NCBI RefSeq assembly: GCF_900115145.1
Contig: NZ_FOVL01000004.1
Span: 113,790-177,789 of the forward strand
DNA: 64,000 nucleotides
Direction of reading: 5' to 3'
From: Salegentibacter flavus
GTDB taxonomy: Bacteria; Bacteroidota; Bacteroidia; Flavobacteriales; Flavobacteriaceae
The notes under the pieces are model-generated. The model did not search any database and was not told the DNA's origin. It was given only the letters and a program-made list of their open reading frames with translations. Both the position numbers and the translations under genes were made by a program. Below, one piece after another: positions 17,698-25,914 of this stretch. Within the stretch, counting starts at the first letter, position 1. Each line of letters starts with the position of its first letter.

Positions 17698-18471
17698 CTA
17701 GGAGGCTTTTTTCTTTTTCTTTTCAAGGCTTGCCTTTAACTGGGCCATAAGATCTTTGGCGGGAGTGGGTTTGCTTTCGAAATCTTCAGTTTTAATCTTT
17801 TTACCCGTGCTTTTAGATTCGATGATCTTCATCAACTGGTCGTTATAAACATCCTTAAATTTATCGAGTTTAAATTTGGTGGTATGCTGCTCAATAAGGG
17901 ATATGGCCATATCCACCTCTTTTTTTGTAACTTTTGTTTTTGGCAATTTAAGTTCTTCAGTATCCCGGATCTCATCAGAAAACCTTATGACGTGAAGAAC
18001 CAATGCCTTTTTATAGACTCCAACTAAAGCCAGGTGTTCCTTCTGTCTCATTACGAAAGTGGCTACACCCAGTTTTTCGGTTTTTTTAAGGGCGTCTCTG
18101 AGTAAATTATAAGATTTACCGCCTTCTTTTTGCGGTTCAAGGAAATAAGGTTTTTTGTAAAGGACCTCCGCCACCTCATCTTCCCCGATAAATTCCTCAA
18201 TATCTATGGTCTTGCTCTTTTTTAAATTTGCATTATCAAAATCTTTTTTCTCCAGGACCACGTAGGCGTCGCCTTTTTTAAAACCCTTTACAATATCTTT
18301 CCATTCAACTTCTTTTCCGGTTTCTTCGTTAACCCTTTTATATCTTATTCGTGCATTATCATGCTTATCAAGCATATCAAGTTCTATACGCCGGTCTTCT
18401 GAACCCGAATAAAGTTTTACCGGGATAGACACCAGCCCGAAACTTATTGAACCATTCCAAATCGACCTCAT
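17698..18471 (-). CDS. ku: Ku protein, DNA end-binding factor of NHEJ
   Basis: A 257-residue bacterial Ku homodimer subunit that rings broken DNA ends and recruits LigD. It begins RSIWNGSISFGLVSIPVKLYS, the near-invariant Ku start, and continues with RIRYKRVNEETGKEV and YFLEPQKEGGKSYNLLRDAL. The C terminus is short and basic (LEKKKKKAS), as in Ku proteins with a minimal DNA-binding tail. First gene of the ku-ligD operon. Upstream is a 450-base gap, with no clear promoter recognised. Confidence 0.96.
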   Translation of the reverse strand: MRSIWNGSISFGLVSIPVKLYSGSEDRRIELDMLDKHDNARIRYKRVNEETGKEVEWKDIVKGFKKGDAYVVLEKKDFDNANLKKSKTIDIEEFIGEDEVAEVLYKKPYFLEPQKEGGKSYNLLRDALKKTEKLGVATFVMRQKEHLALVGVYKKALVLHVIRFSDEIRDTEELKLPKTKVTKKEVDMAISLIEQHTTKFKLDKFKDVYNDQLMKIIESKSTGKKIKTEDFESKPTPAKDLMAQLKASLEKKKKKAS

Positions 18472-18847
18472 AATTAAGTATTTAGAACTTAAAATTAAGG
18501 GAATTATCTGCGAGCCTTAGTTGTAGCTATGTTAAAAATCATAATGCCGAATTCAAAAGCAATTTTAATAGAACCTCAACAAAGCTTTACCACATATTTA
18601 ACTAAAAATGAACAACTTAGCCGTTAACTTTAATAGCCAATTTATTAACCATTCTAATTTAAATTTTATATAAAAAATTTCCGGATATGGCACCCTTGTT
18701 CGTTTTGCGAAAGAGCTGGGGCAAAAAGCGATCCCCAATAAAGTACAAAAAAACCTGGATGAGGAATATAAAGCCGATGACAATCTGGATAAACTTGCAG
18801 AAGGCAGAATTAATAAAAAAGCCAAATAACAAGTTTGAATTAGCCGA
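18472..18847. other. Gap between ku and the pyrophosphatase with gene-like remnants
   Basis: No intact recognisable gene. The region is AT-rich and mostly full of stops. Two coding-like pieces are present: a 32-codon ATG frame at 18529-18627 (+), unrecognised, and a more protein-like 51-codon frame without a normal start at 18674-18829 (+), listed separately. The terminator at 18848-18886 follows. Confidence 0.4.
18674..18829 (+). pseudogene. Possible 3' remnant of an unidentified gene
   Basis: Between a TAA at 18671 and a TAA at 18827 the frame reads GTLVRFAKELGQKAIPNK, VQKNLDEEYKADDNLDKL and AEGRINKKAK. The mix of residues, the helix-like spacing of Leu/Ala and the lysine-rich end look like the C terminus of a cytoplasmic protein, but no ATG, GTG or TTG in a sensible place opens it. 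A strong terminator follows 19 bases later, as expected after a real gene end. I do not recognise the family. A 70-codon frame overlapping in another phase looks much less protein-like. Confidence 0.3.
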
Positions 18848-18886
18848 AAAAGCCCGTTTAAAGATAGACTTCAAACGGGCTTTTTT
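18848..18886. terminator. Strong rho-independent terminator
   Basis: AAAAGCCCGTTT (18848-18859) pairs with AAACGGGCTTTT (18873-18884), a perfect 12-bp stem with a T run on the + side and an A run on the other. It lies 36 bases after the stop of the - strand pyrophosphatase and just behind the + strand remnant, so it can work both ways. Confidence 0.8.
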
Positions 18887-18921
18887 ATTTAAGGTTTAAA
18901 AACTACTAAGTTTCCCTACAC

Positions 18922-21204
18922 TTATTCTATACTAACTTCAAAAATATCCTCTGTTTGTGAAACCTCTCCTATCTGCGGAGTTTCTTCCGGTTCATTAGGA
19001 ATTTCTTCCTCGGTGTGGCCTCCCAAAATTGGCGCCATCACCAATCCTATCAAACAGGTAAGTTTAATAAGGATATTCATAGAGGGCCCTGAAGTATCTT
19101 TAAAAGGATCTCCCACCGTATCACCGGTAACTGCAGCTTTGTGCGCTTCAGAGCCTTTATAGGTCATCTCACCGTTGATCATTACCCCGGCTTCAAAAGA
19201 TTTTTTAGCGTTATCCCAGGCGCCACCGGCATTGTTCTGGAAAATCGCCCAAAGAACACCACTTACAGTTACTCCAGCCATATATCCTCCCAGCATTTCA
19301 GCAATAAGGAGATAATCATAGCCAAATAACATTGGTAAAACTACAATTGCAATCGGGAAACCAATGGTTAGCACTCCCGGCAATAACATTTCTTTTAAGG
19401 CCGCCTGTGTCGAAATAGCTACACATTTATCATATTCAGGTTTCCCCGTCCCTTCCATAATTCCGGGAATTTCCTTGAACTGGCGGCGTACTTCCTCTAC
19501 CATTTTCATCGCTGCTTTCCCAACAGATTTCATCGCTAAAGCCGAAAATACCACCGGCACCATTCCACCGATAAATAGCATCGCCAAAACTGGAGCCTTA
19601 AAAATATTGATTCCGTCAATTCCAGTAAAGGTCACGTAGGCCGCAAAAAGAGCCAGCGAAGTAAGTGCTGCCGAAGCAATCGCAAAACCTTTTCCGGTAG
19701 CTGCGGTTGTGTTTCCTACGGAATCAAGGATATCTGTCCGCTCCCGGACTTCCGGGGGAAGTTCACTCATTTCGGCAATTCCTCCGGCGTTATCGGAAAT
19801 TGGACCGAAAGCATCAATAGCAAGCTGCATTGCCGTGGTAGCCATCATCGCCGATGCTGCCAAAGCAACTCCGTAAAATCCTGCAAAAGCATAAGACGCC
19901 CAAATGGCAAATGCGAATAACAAAACTGAAAGGAAAGTAGAGATCATCCCGGTAGCAAGTCCGGCGATTATATTTGTTCCTGCTCCTGTACTTGAGTTCT
20001 GTACAATAGAAAGCACAGGTTTCTTACCAAGACCGGTATAATATTCGGTTACTGCGGAAATCACACCTCCTACAACAATACCTACAAGAGAAGCATAAAA
20101 TACCCTGATGGCATCTATACTTTTATATTCAAAACCTTCAGCGCCTCCAACAAAGAAGCCCATTGTAAGCGAATCTGATGGTAACATCCAGGTTACCAGG
20201 AAAAAAGTAGCTACAGCTACCAAAATAATAGATACCCAGTTTCCTATATTAAGCGCTTTCTGAACTTCAGCTTCTTTTGCGCTATTACTGGTGATCTTCA
20301 CCAACATAGTACCAACAATAGACATAATAATACCAACCCCGGCGATAGCCATAGGCAATAAGATAGGACCAATTCCGCCAAACCCGGAATCTACAATATT
20401 TCCGCCCATATCTTCAATGATATAATTTCCGAGTACCATAGCAGCAAGTACCGTGGCCACATAACTTCCGAAGAGGTCAGCACCCATTCCGGCAACATCC
20501 CCAACATTATCTCCTACGTTATCGGCAATGGTTGCCGGGTTACGTGGATCATCTTCCGGAATCCCGGCTTCAACTTTTCCTACCAGGTCGGCACCTACAT
20601 CGGCTGCCTTGGTATAGATCCCCCCGCCAACACGTGCAAAGAGGGCGATAGATTCAGCTCCTAAAGAGAATCCTGCAAGGGTTTCAAGAACGATAGTCAT
20701 TTGCGAAGTATCAGTCCATTGCCCCCCCATAAAATAATGGAAGAAAATAATAAAAAAGGTAGTTAATCCCAGTACTGCAAGTCCTGCAACGCCCAGCCCC
20801 ATTACGGTACCTCCCCCAAATGAAACTTTCAGGGCTTTAGGTAAACTGGTCCTGGCTGCCTGGGTGGTACGAACATTAGTTTTGGTGGCAATCTTCATCC
20901 CCATATTTCCGGCTAGGGCAGAAAAAAAGGCCCCAAATATAAAGGCCACTATAATTAGGTAATGTGTGGTTGGCACCACATATGCAACCGCTGCCAGAGC
21001 AATACTGGCACCCACTACAAATATGCTGAGTAATTTATATTCTGCATTTAAAAAGGCGAGGGCTCCCTCATAGATATGCGATGAAATTTCTTTCATCTTG
21101 CCGTCTCCGGCATCCTGTTTTAAAACCCAGGATCTTTTAATGCCCATATAAATGAGCCCTATTATTGCCAGTATTGCAGGCATATAAATCATCATTGATT
21201 CCAT
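18922..21204 (-). CDS. hppA: Membrane ion-translocating pyrophosphatase, K+-dependent type
   Basis: Hydrolyses pyrophosphate and pumps Na+ and/or H+ across the inner membrane. The 760-residue protein has about 16 helices. The substrate site is seen in [22 protein letters not shown] followed by [20 protein letters not shown], and again in [10 protein letters not shown] and [19 protein letters not shown]. The determinant segment [10 protein letters not shown] has Ala and Gly where K+-independent enzymes have Lys and Thr (GNTTKAVTKG), which places this in the K+-dependent group; whether it pumps Na+, H+ or both is not decided. The last 35 residues are an acidic tail. The soluble pyrophosphatase gene lies just upstream on the same strand. 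Confidence 0.96.
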   Translation of the reverse strand: MESMMIYMPAILAIIGLIYMGIKRSWVLKQDAGDGKMKEISSHIYEGALAFLNAEYKLLSIFVVGASIALAAVAYVVPTTHYLIIVAFIFGAFFSALAGNMGMKIATKTNVRTTQAARTSLPKALKVSFGGGTVMGLGVAGLAVLGLTTFFIIFFHYFMGGQWTDTSQMTIVLETLAGFSLGAESIALFARVGGGIYTKAADVGADLVGKVEAGIPEDDPRNPATIADNVGDNVGDVAGMGADLFGSYVATVLAAMVLGNYIIEDMGGNIVDSGFGGIGPILLPMAIAGVGIIMSIVGTMLVKITSNSAKEAEVQKALNIGNWVSIILVAVATFFLVTWMLPSDSLTMGFFVGGAEGFEYKSIDAIRVFYASLVGIVVGGVISAVTEYYTGLGKKPVLSIVQNSSTGAGTNIIAGLATGMISTFLSVLLFAFAIWASYAFAGFYGVALAASAMMATTAMQLAIDAFGPISDNAGGIAEMSELPPEVRERTDILDSVGNTTAATGKGFAIASAALTSLALFAAYVTFTGIDGINIFKAPVLAMLFIGGMVPVVFSALAMKSVGKAAMKMVEEVRRQFKEIPGIMEGTGKPEYDKCVAISTQAALKEMLLPGVLTIGFPIAIVVLPMLFGYDYLLIAEMLGGYMAGVTVSGVLWAIFQNNAGGAWDNAKKSFEAGVMINGEMTYKGSEAHKAAVTGDTVGDPFKDTSGPSMNILIKLTCLIGLVMAPILGGHTEEEIPNEPEETPQIGEVSQTEDIFEVSIE

Positions 21205-21257
21205 ATTAATCTGTTAAGTTTTAGTTAATACGGCTAAAGTAGTAAATTGAGGATAAT

Positions 21258-21294
21258 TAAAAAAGCAATAACTTTTTAAGGTTATTGCTTTTTA
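21258..21294 (-). terminator. Hairpin terminator after ppa
   Basis: AAAAGCAATAAC (21261-21272) and GTTATTGCTTTT (21281-21292) form a 12-bp stem. On the - strand it ends in a T-rich run, 28 bases after the ppa stop. It separates ppa from hppA. Confidence 0.75.
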
Positions 21295-21321
21295 ATATTC
21301 AATGATGACGGTCAGTTTTTG

Positions 21322-21834
21322 CTATATCCCGAAGCGGTTTTTGTCCCCATCGTATTCTTCGAATCTCTTAACGCATTGTTTAATTATTTCACGCGCCTCA
21401 CTTGCATCTCCCCATCCATCAACGTCAACTTTCTTCTTTTCAAGATCCTTGTAAACCTTAAAGAAATGCTCGATTTCCATAATAAGGTGACCGTTTAACT
21501 CTTTTAGGTCGTTCATTCTGTTCCAGATAGGATCTGAAACCGGTACGCAGATTATCTTTTCATCTGGCCCTTTTTCATCGGCCATATGAAAAACTCCAAT
21601 TGGTTTCACTTCCATCACTATCCCGGGAAACGTAGGCTCTGCAACCAGCACTAACACATCCAGGGGATCATCATCAAGGGCCAGAGTATTGGGTATGAAT
21701 CCATAATCAGCCGGATACATCATAGAAGAAAAGATCATCCTGTCGTATCGAACCCGCTTCAGTTTAAAATCGTACTCATATTTATTTCGACTCCCTTTCG
21801 GGATCTCTATCATTACATCAAAAGTCTCAGACAT
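21322..21834 (-). CDS. ppa: Soluble inorganic pyrophosphatase (family I)
   Basis: Cytoplasmic Mg2+-dependent pyrophosphatase of 170 residues. EIPKGSRNKYEYD, MMYPADYGFIPNTL and the metal signature DDDPLDVLV are the family I landmarks in the right order; length is normal for the bacterial enzyme. It is transcribed from its own promoter candidate (TATATTTG on the - strand at 21871-21864) and separated from hppA by a terminator. The cell thus carries a soluble and an energy-conserving pyrophosphatase side by side, both on the - strand. Confidence 0.96.
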   Translation of the reverse strand: MSETFDVMIEIPKGSRNKYEYDFKLKRVRYDRMIFSSMMYPADYGFIPNTLALDDDPLDVLVLVAEPTFPGIVMEVKPIGVFHMADEKGPDEKIICVPVSDPIWNRMNDLKELNGHLIMEIEHFFKVYKDLEKKKVDVDGWGDASEAREIIKQCVKRFEEYDGDKNRFGI

Positions 21835-21863
21835 TTCTCTATTATTTTCTTATTTAAGGGCGG

Positions 21864-21871
21864 CAAATATA
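21864..21871 (-). promoter_or_regulatory. -7 box (TATATTTG) upstream of ppa
   Basis: A perfect TAnnTTTG on the - strand, 30 bases before the ppa ATG. A TTG lies 24 bases upstream of it (21898-21896), slightly wider than the usual spacing. The 262-base gap 21835-22096 otherwise holds only the pdhB terminator. Confidence 0.45.
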
Positions 21872-22045
21872 AGGAATTTTCAGCTTATTTACTCCCAATA
21901 AAAACCGAAAACCAATGTATCTGCGAAGGGTTCTTTCCTCGAAGGTGAATATTTTTACAATTCTGCTTAAAGGTAGATTCCTGGATTAAAAATTTCAGAA
22001 GAAATCATATCACAACAAACAAATAGCTCAATTCCATCTATAAAA

Positions 22046-22074
22046 AAAGCTTCACCTTTTTAAGATGAAGCTTT
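22046..22074 (-). terminator. Terminator after pdhB
   Basis: AAAGCTTCA (22046-22054) pairs with TGAAGCTTT (22066-22074). Read on the - strand the hairpin is followed by TTTTTTTA, a standard terminator, 22 bases after the stop. Confidence 0.75.
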
Positions 22075-22096
22075 AATCCAGAGGATTCCTCTTTAT

Positions 22097-23080
22097 TTAG
22101 TCTATATACATCACCTTTTTAACGGCCTTTACCACATCGTCGCTGTTAGGCAACCATTCTTTTAAAAGAACAGGGGAATAAGGAGCCGGGGTATCTGCAG
22201 TGTTAATCTTAACGATAGGTGCATCAAGGAAATCAAATGCTTTTTCCTGAACCTGGTAGGTGATCTCGGTAGCAACACTACCAAAAGGCCAGGATTCTTC
22301 CAAAATTACCAAACGGTTGGTTTTCTTAACCGATTCGATAATAGCATCGTGATCCATTGGCCGAACCGTTCTAAGATCAATGATCTCACAGGAGACATCA
22401 TTTTCTTTTTCAAGTTTTTCGGCAGCCTTGTAAGCTTCTTTTATGATCTTCCCGAAAGAAACAATAGTCACATCTTTTCCTTCACGTTTAATATCGGCTT
22501 TTCCAATCTCAATGACGTATTCCTCTTCAGGCACCTCTCCCTTATCGCCGTACATCTGCTCACTTTCCATAAAGATAACAGGATCGTCATCTCTAATTGC
22601 TGCTTTTAAAAGTCCTTTGGCGTCATATGGATTTGAAGGTACGATCACTTTTAAACCGGGAGTATTGGCAAACCAACTTTCAAAAGCCTGGGAGTGTGTA
22701 GCACCCAATTGCCCAGCTGAACCTGTTGGCCCGCGAAAAACAATAGGAATATTGAACTGCCCACCACTCATCTGGCGCATTTTGGCAGCATTATTTATAA
22801 TCTGGTCTATTCCAACCAAAGAGAAGTTGAAGGTCATATATTCAACAATAGGCCTGTTACCGTTCATTGCAGATCCTACCGCTATACCGGAAAAACCAAG
22901 TTCAGCGATTGGAGTATCTATTACGCGCTCCGGGCCAAACTCATCCAGCATCCCTTTAGATGCCTTATAGGCTCCGTTATATTCAGCAACTTCCTCCCCC
23001 ATCAGGTAAATGCTCTCATCTCTGCGCATTTCTTCGCTCATCGCTTCGGCAACTGCTTCCCTAAATTGAATTGTCTTCAT
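22097..23080 (-). CDS. pdhB: Pyruvate dehydrogenase complex E1 component, beta subunit
   Basis: The thiamine-diphosphate enzyme subunit that, with E1 alpha, decarboxylates pyruvate in the PDH complex. From ATG 23080 the protein is 325 residues starting KTIQFREAVAEAMSEEM; an earlier in-frame start would add 13 unlikely residues. Recognised motifs: YLMGEEVAEYNGAYK (Glu for ThDP activation), DTPIAELGFSGIAVGSA, FRGPTGSAGQLGATHSQ, WFANTPGLKVIVPSNPYDAKGLL, and EESWPFGSVATEI. E1 alpha and E2/E3 are not in the window. Branched-chain E1 beta is the main alternative, but the wording is closer to PDH. It is divergent from etfB across a 310-base gap. Confidence 0.92.
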   Translation of the reverse strand: MKTIQFREAVAEAMSEEMRRDESIYLMGEEVAEYNGAYKASKGMLDEFGPERVIDTPIAELGFSGIAVGSAMNGNRPIVEYMTFNFSLVGIDQIINNAAKMRQMSGGQFNIPIVFRGPTGSAGQLGATHSQAFESWFANTPGLKVIVPSNPYDAKGLLKAAIRDDDPVIFMESEQMYGDKGEVPEEEYVIEIGKADIKREGKDVTIVSFGKIIKEAYKAAEKLEKENDVSCEIIDLRTVRPMDHDAIIESVKKTNRLVILEESWPFGSVATEITYQVQEKAFDFLDAPIVKINTADTPAPYSPVLLKEWLPNSDDVVKAVKKVMYID

Positions 23081-23390
23081 TATATTGTATCGTATTAATT
23101 GTAAAACTTGCGGTAACAAAAATAGTAATTAGCTAATGTTTATACCATATTAAGTCCACAAATTTTTCAAAACCGAATTTTTTCAAATTTATATTTAATT
23201 ACTCTAAAAGAAATCTCCAACAAAAACATTTATTTCAGGAAATAAAACCACCGATTATTCCAATTCATTAACAATTCCTTAAACTTCGAAGAAAAACACT
23301 TCCTTAAATTTACTATGCGTGCATAGCTTTTTTTGATTTAAATTATGTAACTTCGTAAACGAAAACGATTTAATTAAAACATCTTTTTAT
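23081..23390. promoter_or_regulatory. 310-base divergent control region between pdhB and etfB
   Basis: No gene. AT-rich. It holds an inverted repeat CTATGC-GT-GCATAG at 23313-23326, 65 bases before etfB, and a downstream TAACTTCG at 23348-23355, one mismatch from TAnnTTTG, that could be the etfB -7 box although no TTG stands at the right distance. TAAATTTA near 23304 is another weak candidate. Confidence 0.4.
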
Positions 23391-24137
23391 ATGAAAATAT
23401 TAGTATGTATCAGCCACGTACCTGATACTACCTCAAAAATCAATTTCACCGACGGGGATTCGAAGTTCGATACCGCCGGAGTTCAATTTGTTATAAACCC
23501 TAACGATGAGTTCGGTTTAACCAGAGCCATGTGGTTTAAAGAAAAACAAGGCGCTACGGTAGATGTCGTAAATGTTGGCGGAACAGAAACCGAACCAACC
23601 TTGAGAAAAGCCCTTGCCATTGGGGCCGATTCAGCTATTAGAGTGGATGCCACTCCTACCGACGGCTTTTTTGTGGCTAAACAACTGGCCAAAGTTGCTA
23701 AAGAAGGAAATTACGACCTTATTATTGCCGGCCGTGAATCTATAGATTATAATGGAGGAATGGTACCGGGAATGATGGCAGCACTTATGGATGCGAATTT
23801 TGTAAACACCTGTATTAGCCTTGAAGTTGAAGGTGATACCGCTACAGCAATCCGTGAAATAGACGGCGGGAAGGAAACCCTAACCGCAAAACTTCCACTT
23901 GTAATTGGAGGCCAAAAAGGACTTGTACATGAAAAAGATCTTAAGATTCCAAATATGCGGGGTATCATGCAGGCACGTAAAAAACCGCTTAACGTGGTAG
24001 AAGCCGAAGACGTTTCAGCACAAACAGAAACGAAGAAGTTTGAAAAACCCGATCCAAAAGGAGAGGTTAAACTTGTAGATCCTGATAACCTGGACGAACT
24101 TATCGATCTGCTTCACAATGAAGCCAAGGCGATTTAA
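23391..24137 (+). CDS. etfB: Electron transfer flavoprotein, beta subunit
   Basis: Forms with EtfA the soluble electron carrier between acyl-CoA dehydrogenases and the quinone pool. The 248-residue protein starts KILVCISHVPDTTSKI, contains INPNDEFGLTRAM, ALAIGADSAIRVD, DLIIAGRESIDYNGGMVPG (AMP/flavin domain) and LPLVIGGQKGL...IPNMRGIMQARKKPL, the recognition loop segment by which EtfB docks dehydrogenases. etfA follows after 89 bases with a small hairpin in the gap; the two are surely one unit. The glutaryl-CoA-dehydrogenase-like gene at 0.9-2.2 kb is a possible donor. Confidence 0.96.
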   Translation: MKILVCISHVPDTTSKINFTDGDSKFDTAGVQFVINPNDEFGLTRAMWFKEKQGATVDVVNVGGTETEPTLRKALAIGADSAIRVDATPTDGFFVAKQLAKVAKEGNYDLIIAGRESIDYNGGMVPGMMAALMDANFVNTCISLEVEGDTATAIREIDGGKETLTAKLPLVIGGQKGLVHEKDLKIPNMRGIMQARKKPLNVVEAEDVSAQTETKKFEKPDPKGEVKLVDPDNLDELIDLLHNEAKAI

Positions 24138-24189
24138 AAATAAAAAAGAGACCTCACCTTTAAATCTGTGAAGTATTCATAAAAATAAG

Positions 24190-24209
24190 ATTTCCTCCTG
24201 CGAGGAAAT
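24190..24209 (+). other. Intercistronic hairpin between etfB and etfA
   Basis: ATTTCCTC (24190-24197) and GAGGAAAT (24202-24209) form an 8-bp stem with loop CTGC, 17 bases before the etfA start. There is no T run, so it may tune mRNA stability or translation and is unlikely to terminate. Confidence 0.4.
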
Positions 24210-24226
24210 GACTAAAAAATTCAAAT

Positions 24227-25195
24227 ATGTCAGTATTAGTATATACAGAATCCGAAGAAGGAAAATTCAAAAAGGCTGCTTTAGAGGTAGCCTCTTATGC
24301 TCGGGAAGTGGCCTCTAAGGCAGGTGGCAGCGTAACCGCTGTAACCTTTAATGCCGAAGATACTTCTGAGTTGGGCCAATATGGCGTAGATAAAGTATTG
24401 AACATCAAAAACGATAAATTAAGCAAGTTCAACGCTGAAGCTTATGCAGACGCACTTAAGCAAGCTGCCGAAAAAGAAGGCAGCAAAGTTATGGTGCTTA
24501 GCCAAAGCGCAAACAGCAAATACATTGCTCCTTTATTGGCAGTTCAGTTGAATGCCGGTTACGCTCCAAACGTGGTTGCGCTTCCTGAAAGCACCGATCC
24601 TTTTATTGTAAAAAGAAGTGTTTTCACCAACAAAGCTTTCAACTTGCTCCAGATTAATACCGAGGTTAAGATCGTTGGAGTATCTCAAAATGCTTTTGGT
24701 TTAAAGGAAAACCAGGCCGATGCCACTGTTGAGGAATTCAGCCCGAATCTCTCTGAGGAAGATTTCAGTGTAAACGTAGAATCTGTAGATAAAGCTACCG
24801 ATAAAGTAACTATAGCCGATGCCGAGATCATCGTTTCCGGAGGACGCGGATTAAAAGGCCCGGAAAACTGGGGAATGATAGAAGAAATGGCCGAAATTCT
24901 TGGAGCAGCAACAGCCTGTTCTAAGCCGGTTAGTGATATGGGATGGAGACCTCACAGCGAACACGTAGGCCAAACCGGTAAGCCGGTAGCCTCCAACCTG
25001 TATATCGCCATAGGAATCTCCGGAGCTATCCAGCACCTGGCTGGAGTGAATGCCGCGAAAACCAAGGTGGTTATAAATAATGATCCTGAGGCCCCATTTT
25101 TTAAGGCCGCAGATTACGGGGTTGTTGGCGATGCTTTTGAAGTAGTGCCTAGGCTGAATGAAAAATTGAAGGAATTTAAAGCAAAAAACGCATAA
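24227..25195 (+). CDS. etfA: Electron transfer flavoprotein, alpha subunit
   Basis: FAD-binding partner of EtfB, 322 residues. The N-terminal half is the alpha/beta domain ([19 protein letters not shown]). The C-terminal FAD domain carries the family signature: [68 protein letters not shown] and [25 protein letters not shown]. All flavin-contact segments are complete. A strong terminator follows the stop. Confidence 0.97.
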   Translation: MSVLVYTESEEGKFKKAALEVASYAREVASKAGGSVTAVTFNAEDTSELGQYGVDKVLNIKNDKLSKFNAEAYADALKQAAEKEGSKVMVLSQSANSKYIAPLLAVQLNAGYAPNVVALPESTDPFIVKRSVFTNKAFNLLQINTEVKIVGVSQNAFGLKENQADATVEEFSPNLSEEDFSVNVESVDKATDKVTIADAEIIVSGGRGLKGPENWGMIEEMAEILGAATACSKPVSDMGWRPHSEHVGQTGKPVASNLYIAIGISGAIQHLAGVNAAKTKVVINNDPEAPFFKAADYGVVGDAFEVVPRLNEKLKEFKAKNA

Positions 25196-25216
25196 TTTTC
25201 ATAACTTGTGCCCCTT

Positions 25217-25267
25217 AAAAGGGCTGTCTAAATCTGGTGCAAAGTCCTTATTTAGACAGCCTTTTTT
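25217..25267 (+). terminator. Strong terminator after etfBA
   Basis: GGCTGTCTAAAT (25222-25233) pairs with ATTTAGACAGCC (25250-25261), a perfect 12-bp stem followed by TTTTTT. It ends the etfBA transcript; the nuclease gene starts 13 bases after it. Confidence 0.85.
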
Positions 25268-25279
25268 AATTTTTGGAAT

Positions 25280-25900
25280 ATGAGTTTAGTCCGCCTTAAT
25301 ATAAAAGGAATTTCTTATAGTCAAACCCAAAACGGGGCATATGCCTTAATCCTGAGCGAAGAAGATGGCGAGCGAAAACTCCCAATCGTCATAGGCGCTT
25401 TCGAGGCGCAATCTATCGCCATCGCCCTGGAGAAGGAAATAAAACCTCCACGCCCCCTCACCCACGATCTATTTAAGAATTTCGCCGATAGGTTTGATAT
25501 CACCGTTAAACAGGTAATCATTCATAAGCTGGTAGATGGGGTTTTCTATTCAAGCCTTATTTGTGAACGCGATAAAATAGAGGAAATTATAGATGCCCGC
25601 ACCAGTGATGCTATAGCTCTGGCTTTGAGGTTTGATGCCCCTATTTTCACCTATAAAAATATTCTGGACAAAGCCGGTATTTACCTTAAAGGGGATGAAA
25701 CTTCAGCTACCCCGGAAAAGGAACAGGAAGAGATAATTTCTGAAGAGGTCCTTCCTGACGATATTAGCATCAAATCAGATTCTACCGACTATAAAAAACT
25801 TCCCCTGGACGAATTAAAAACCCTTCTTTCGCAGGCCGTAAATAACGAAGATTACGAAAAAGCAGCGCGAATAAGAGACGAAATCTCCAAACGAAAATAA
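25280..25900 (+). CDS. Bifunctional nuclease family protein (DUF151) with UVR motif
   Basis: A 206-residue protein. Residues about 1-140 form the BFN/DUF151 domain (LNIKGISYSQTQNGAYALIL, RKLPIVIGAFEAQSIAIALE, RPLTHDLFKNF, DARTSDAIALALRFDAPIF). Residues about 172-206 form a UvrB/UvrC-like UVR helical pair (PLDELKTLLSQAVNNEDYEKAARIRDEISKR). Plant and thermophile homologues show DNase/RNase activity, but the physiological role in Bacteroidota is not settled. It precedes the nucleoside transporter by 14 bases, suggesting co-transcription. Confidence 0.9.
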   Translation: MSLVRLNIKGISYSQTQNGAYALILSEEDGERKLPIVIGAFEAQSIAIALEKEIKPPRPLTHDLFKNFADRFDITVKQVIIHKLVDGVFYSSLICERDKIEEIIDARTSDAIALALRFDAPIFTYKNILDKAGIYLKGDETSATPEKEQEEIISEEVLPDDISIKSDSTDYKKLPLDELKTLLSQAVNNEDYEKAARIRDEISKRK

Positions 25901-25914
25901 TTCCCCCATTTTTT

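Noticed and set aside
15262-18471. Phage or plasmid origin of ku-ligD
   Set aside because: No integrase, attachment site, tRNA or change in codon style was seen around the pair.
18687-18899. A 70-codon + frame over the remnant region
   Set aside because: Composition is unlike a protein, and it runs through the terminator stem at 18848; the alternative phase ending at 18829 reads better.
22443-22970. Long open frame opposite pdhB (+ strand, 175 codons)
   Set aside because: It lies wholly inside a certain gene on the other strand and its translation is Ser/Ile/Pro-rich with no recognisable domain; a codon-bias shadow.
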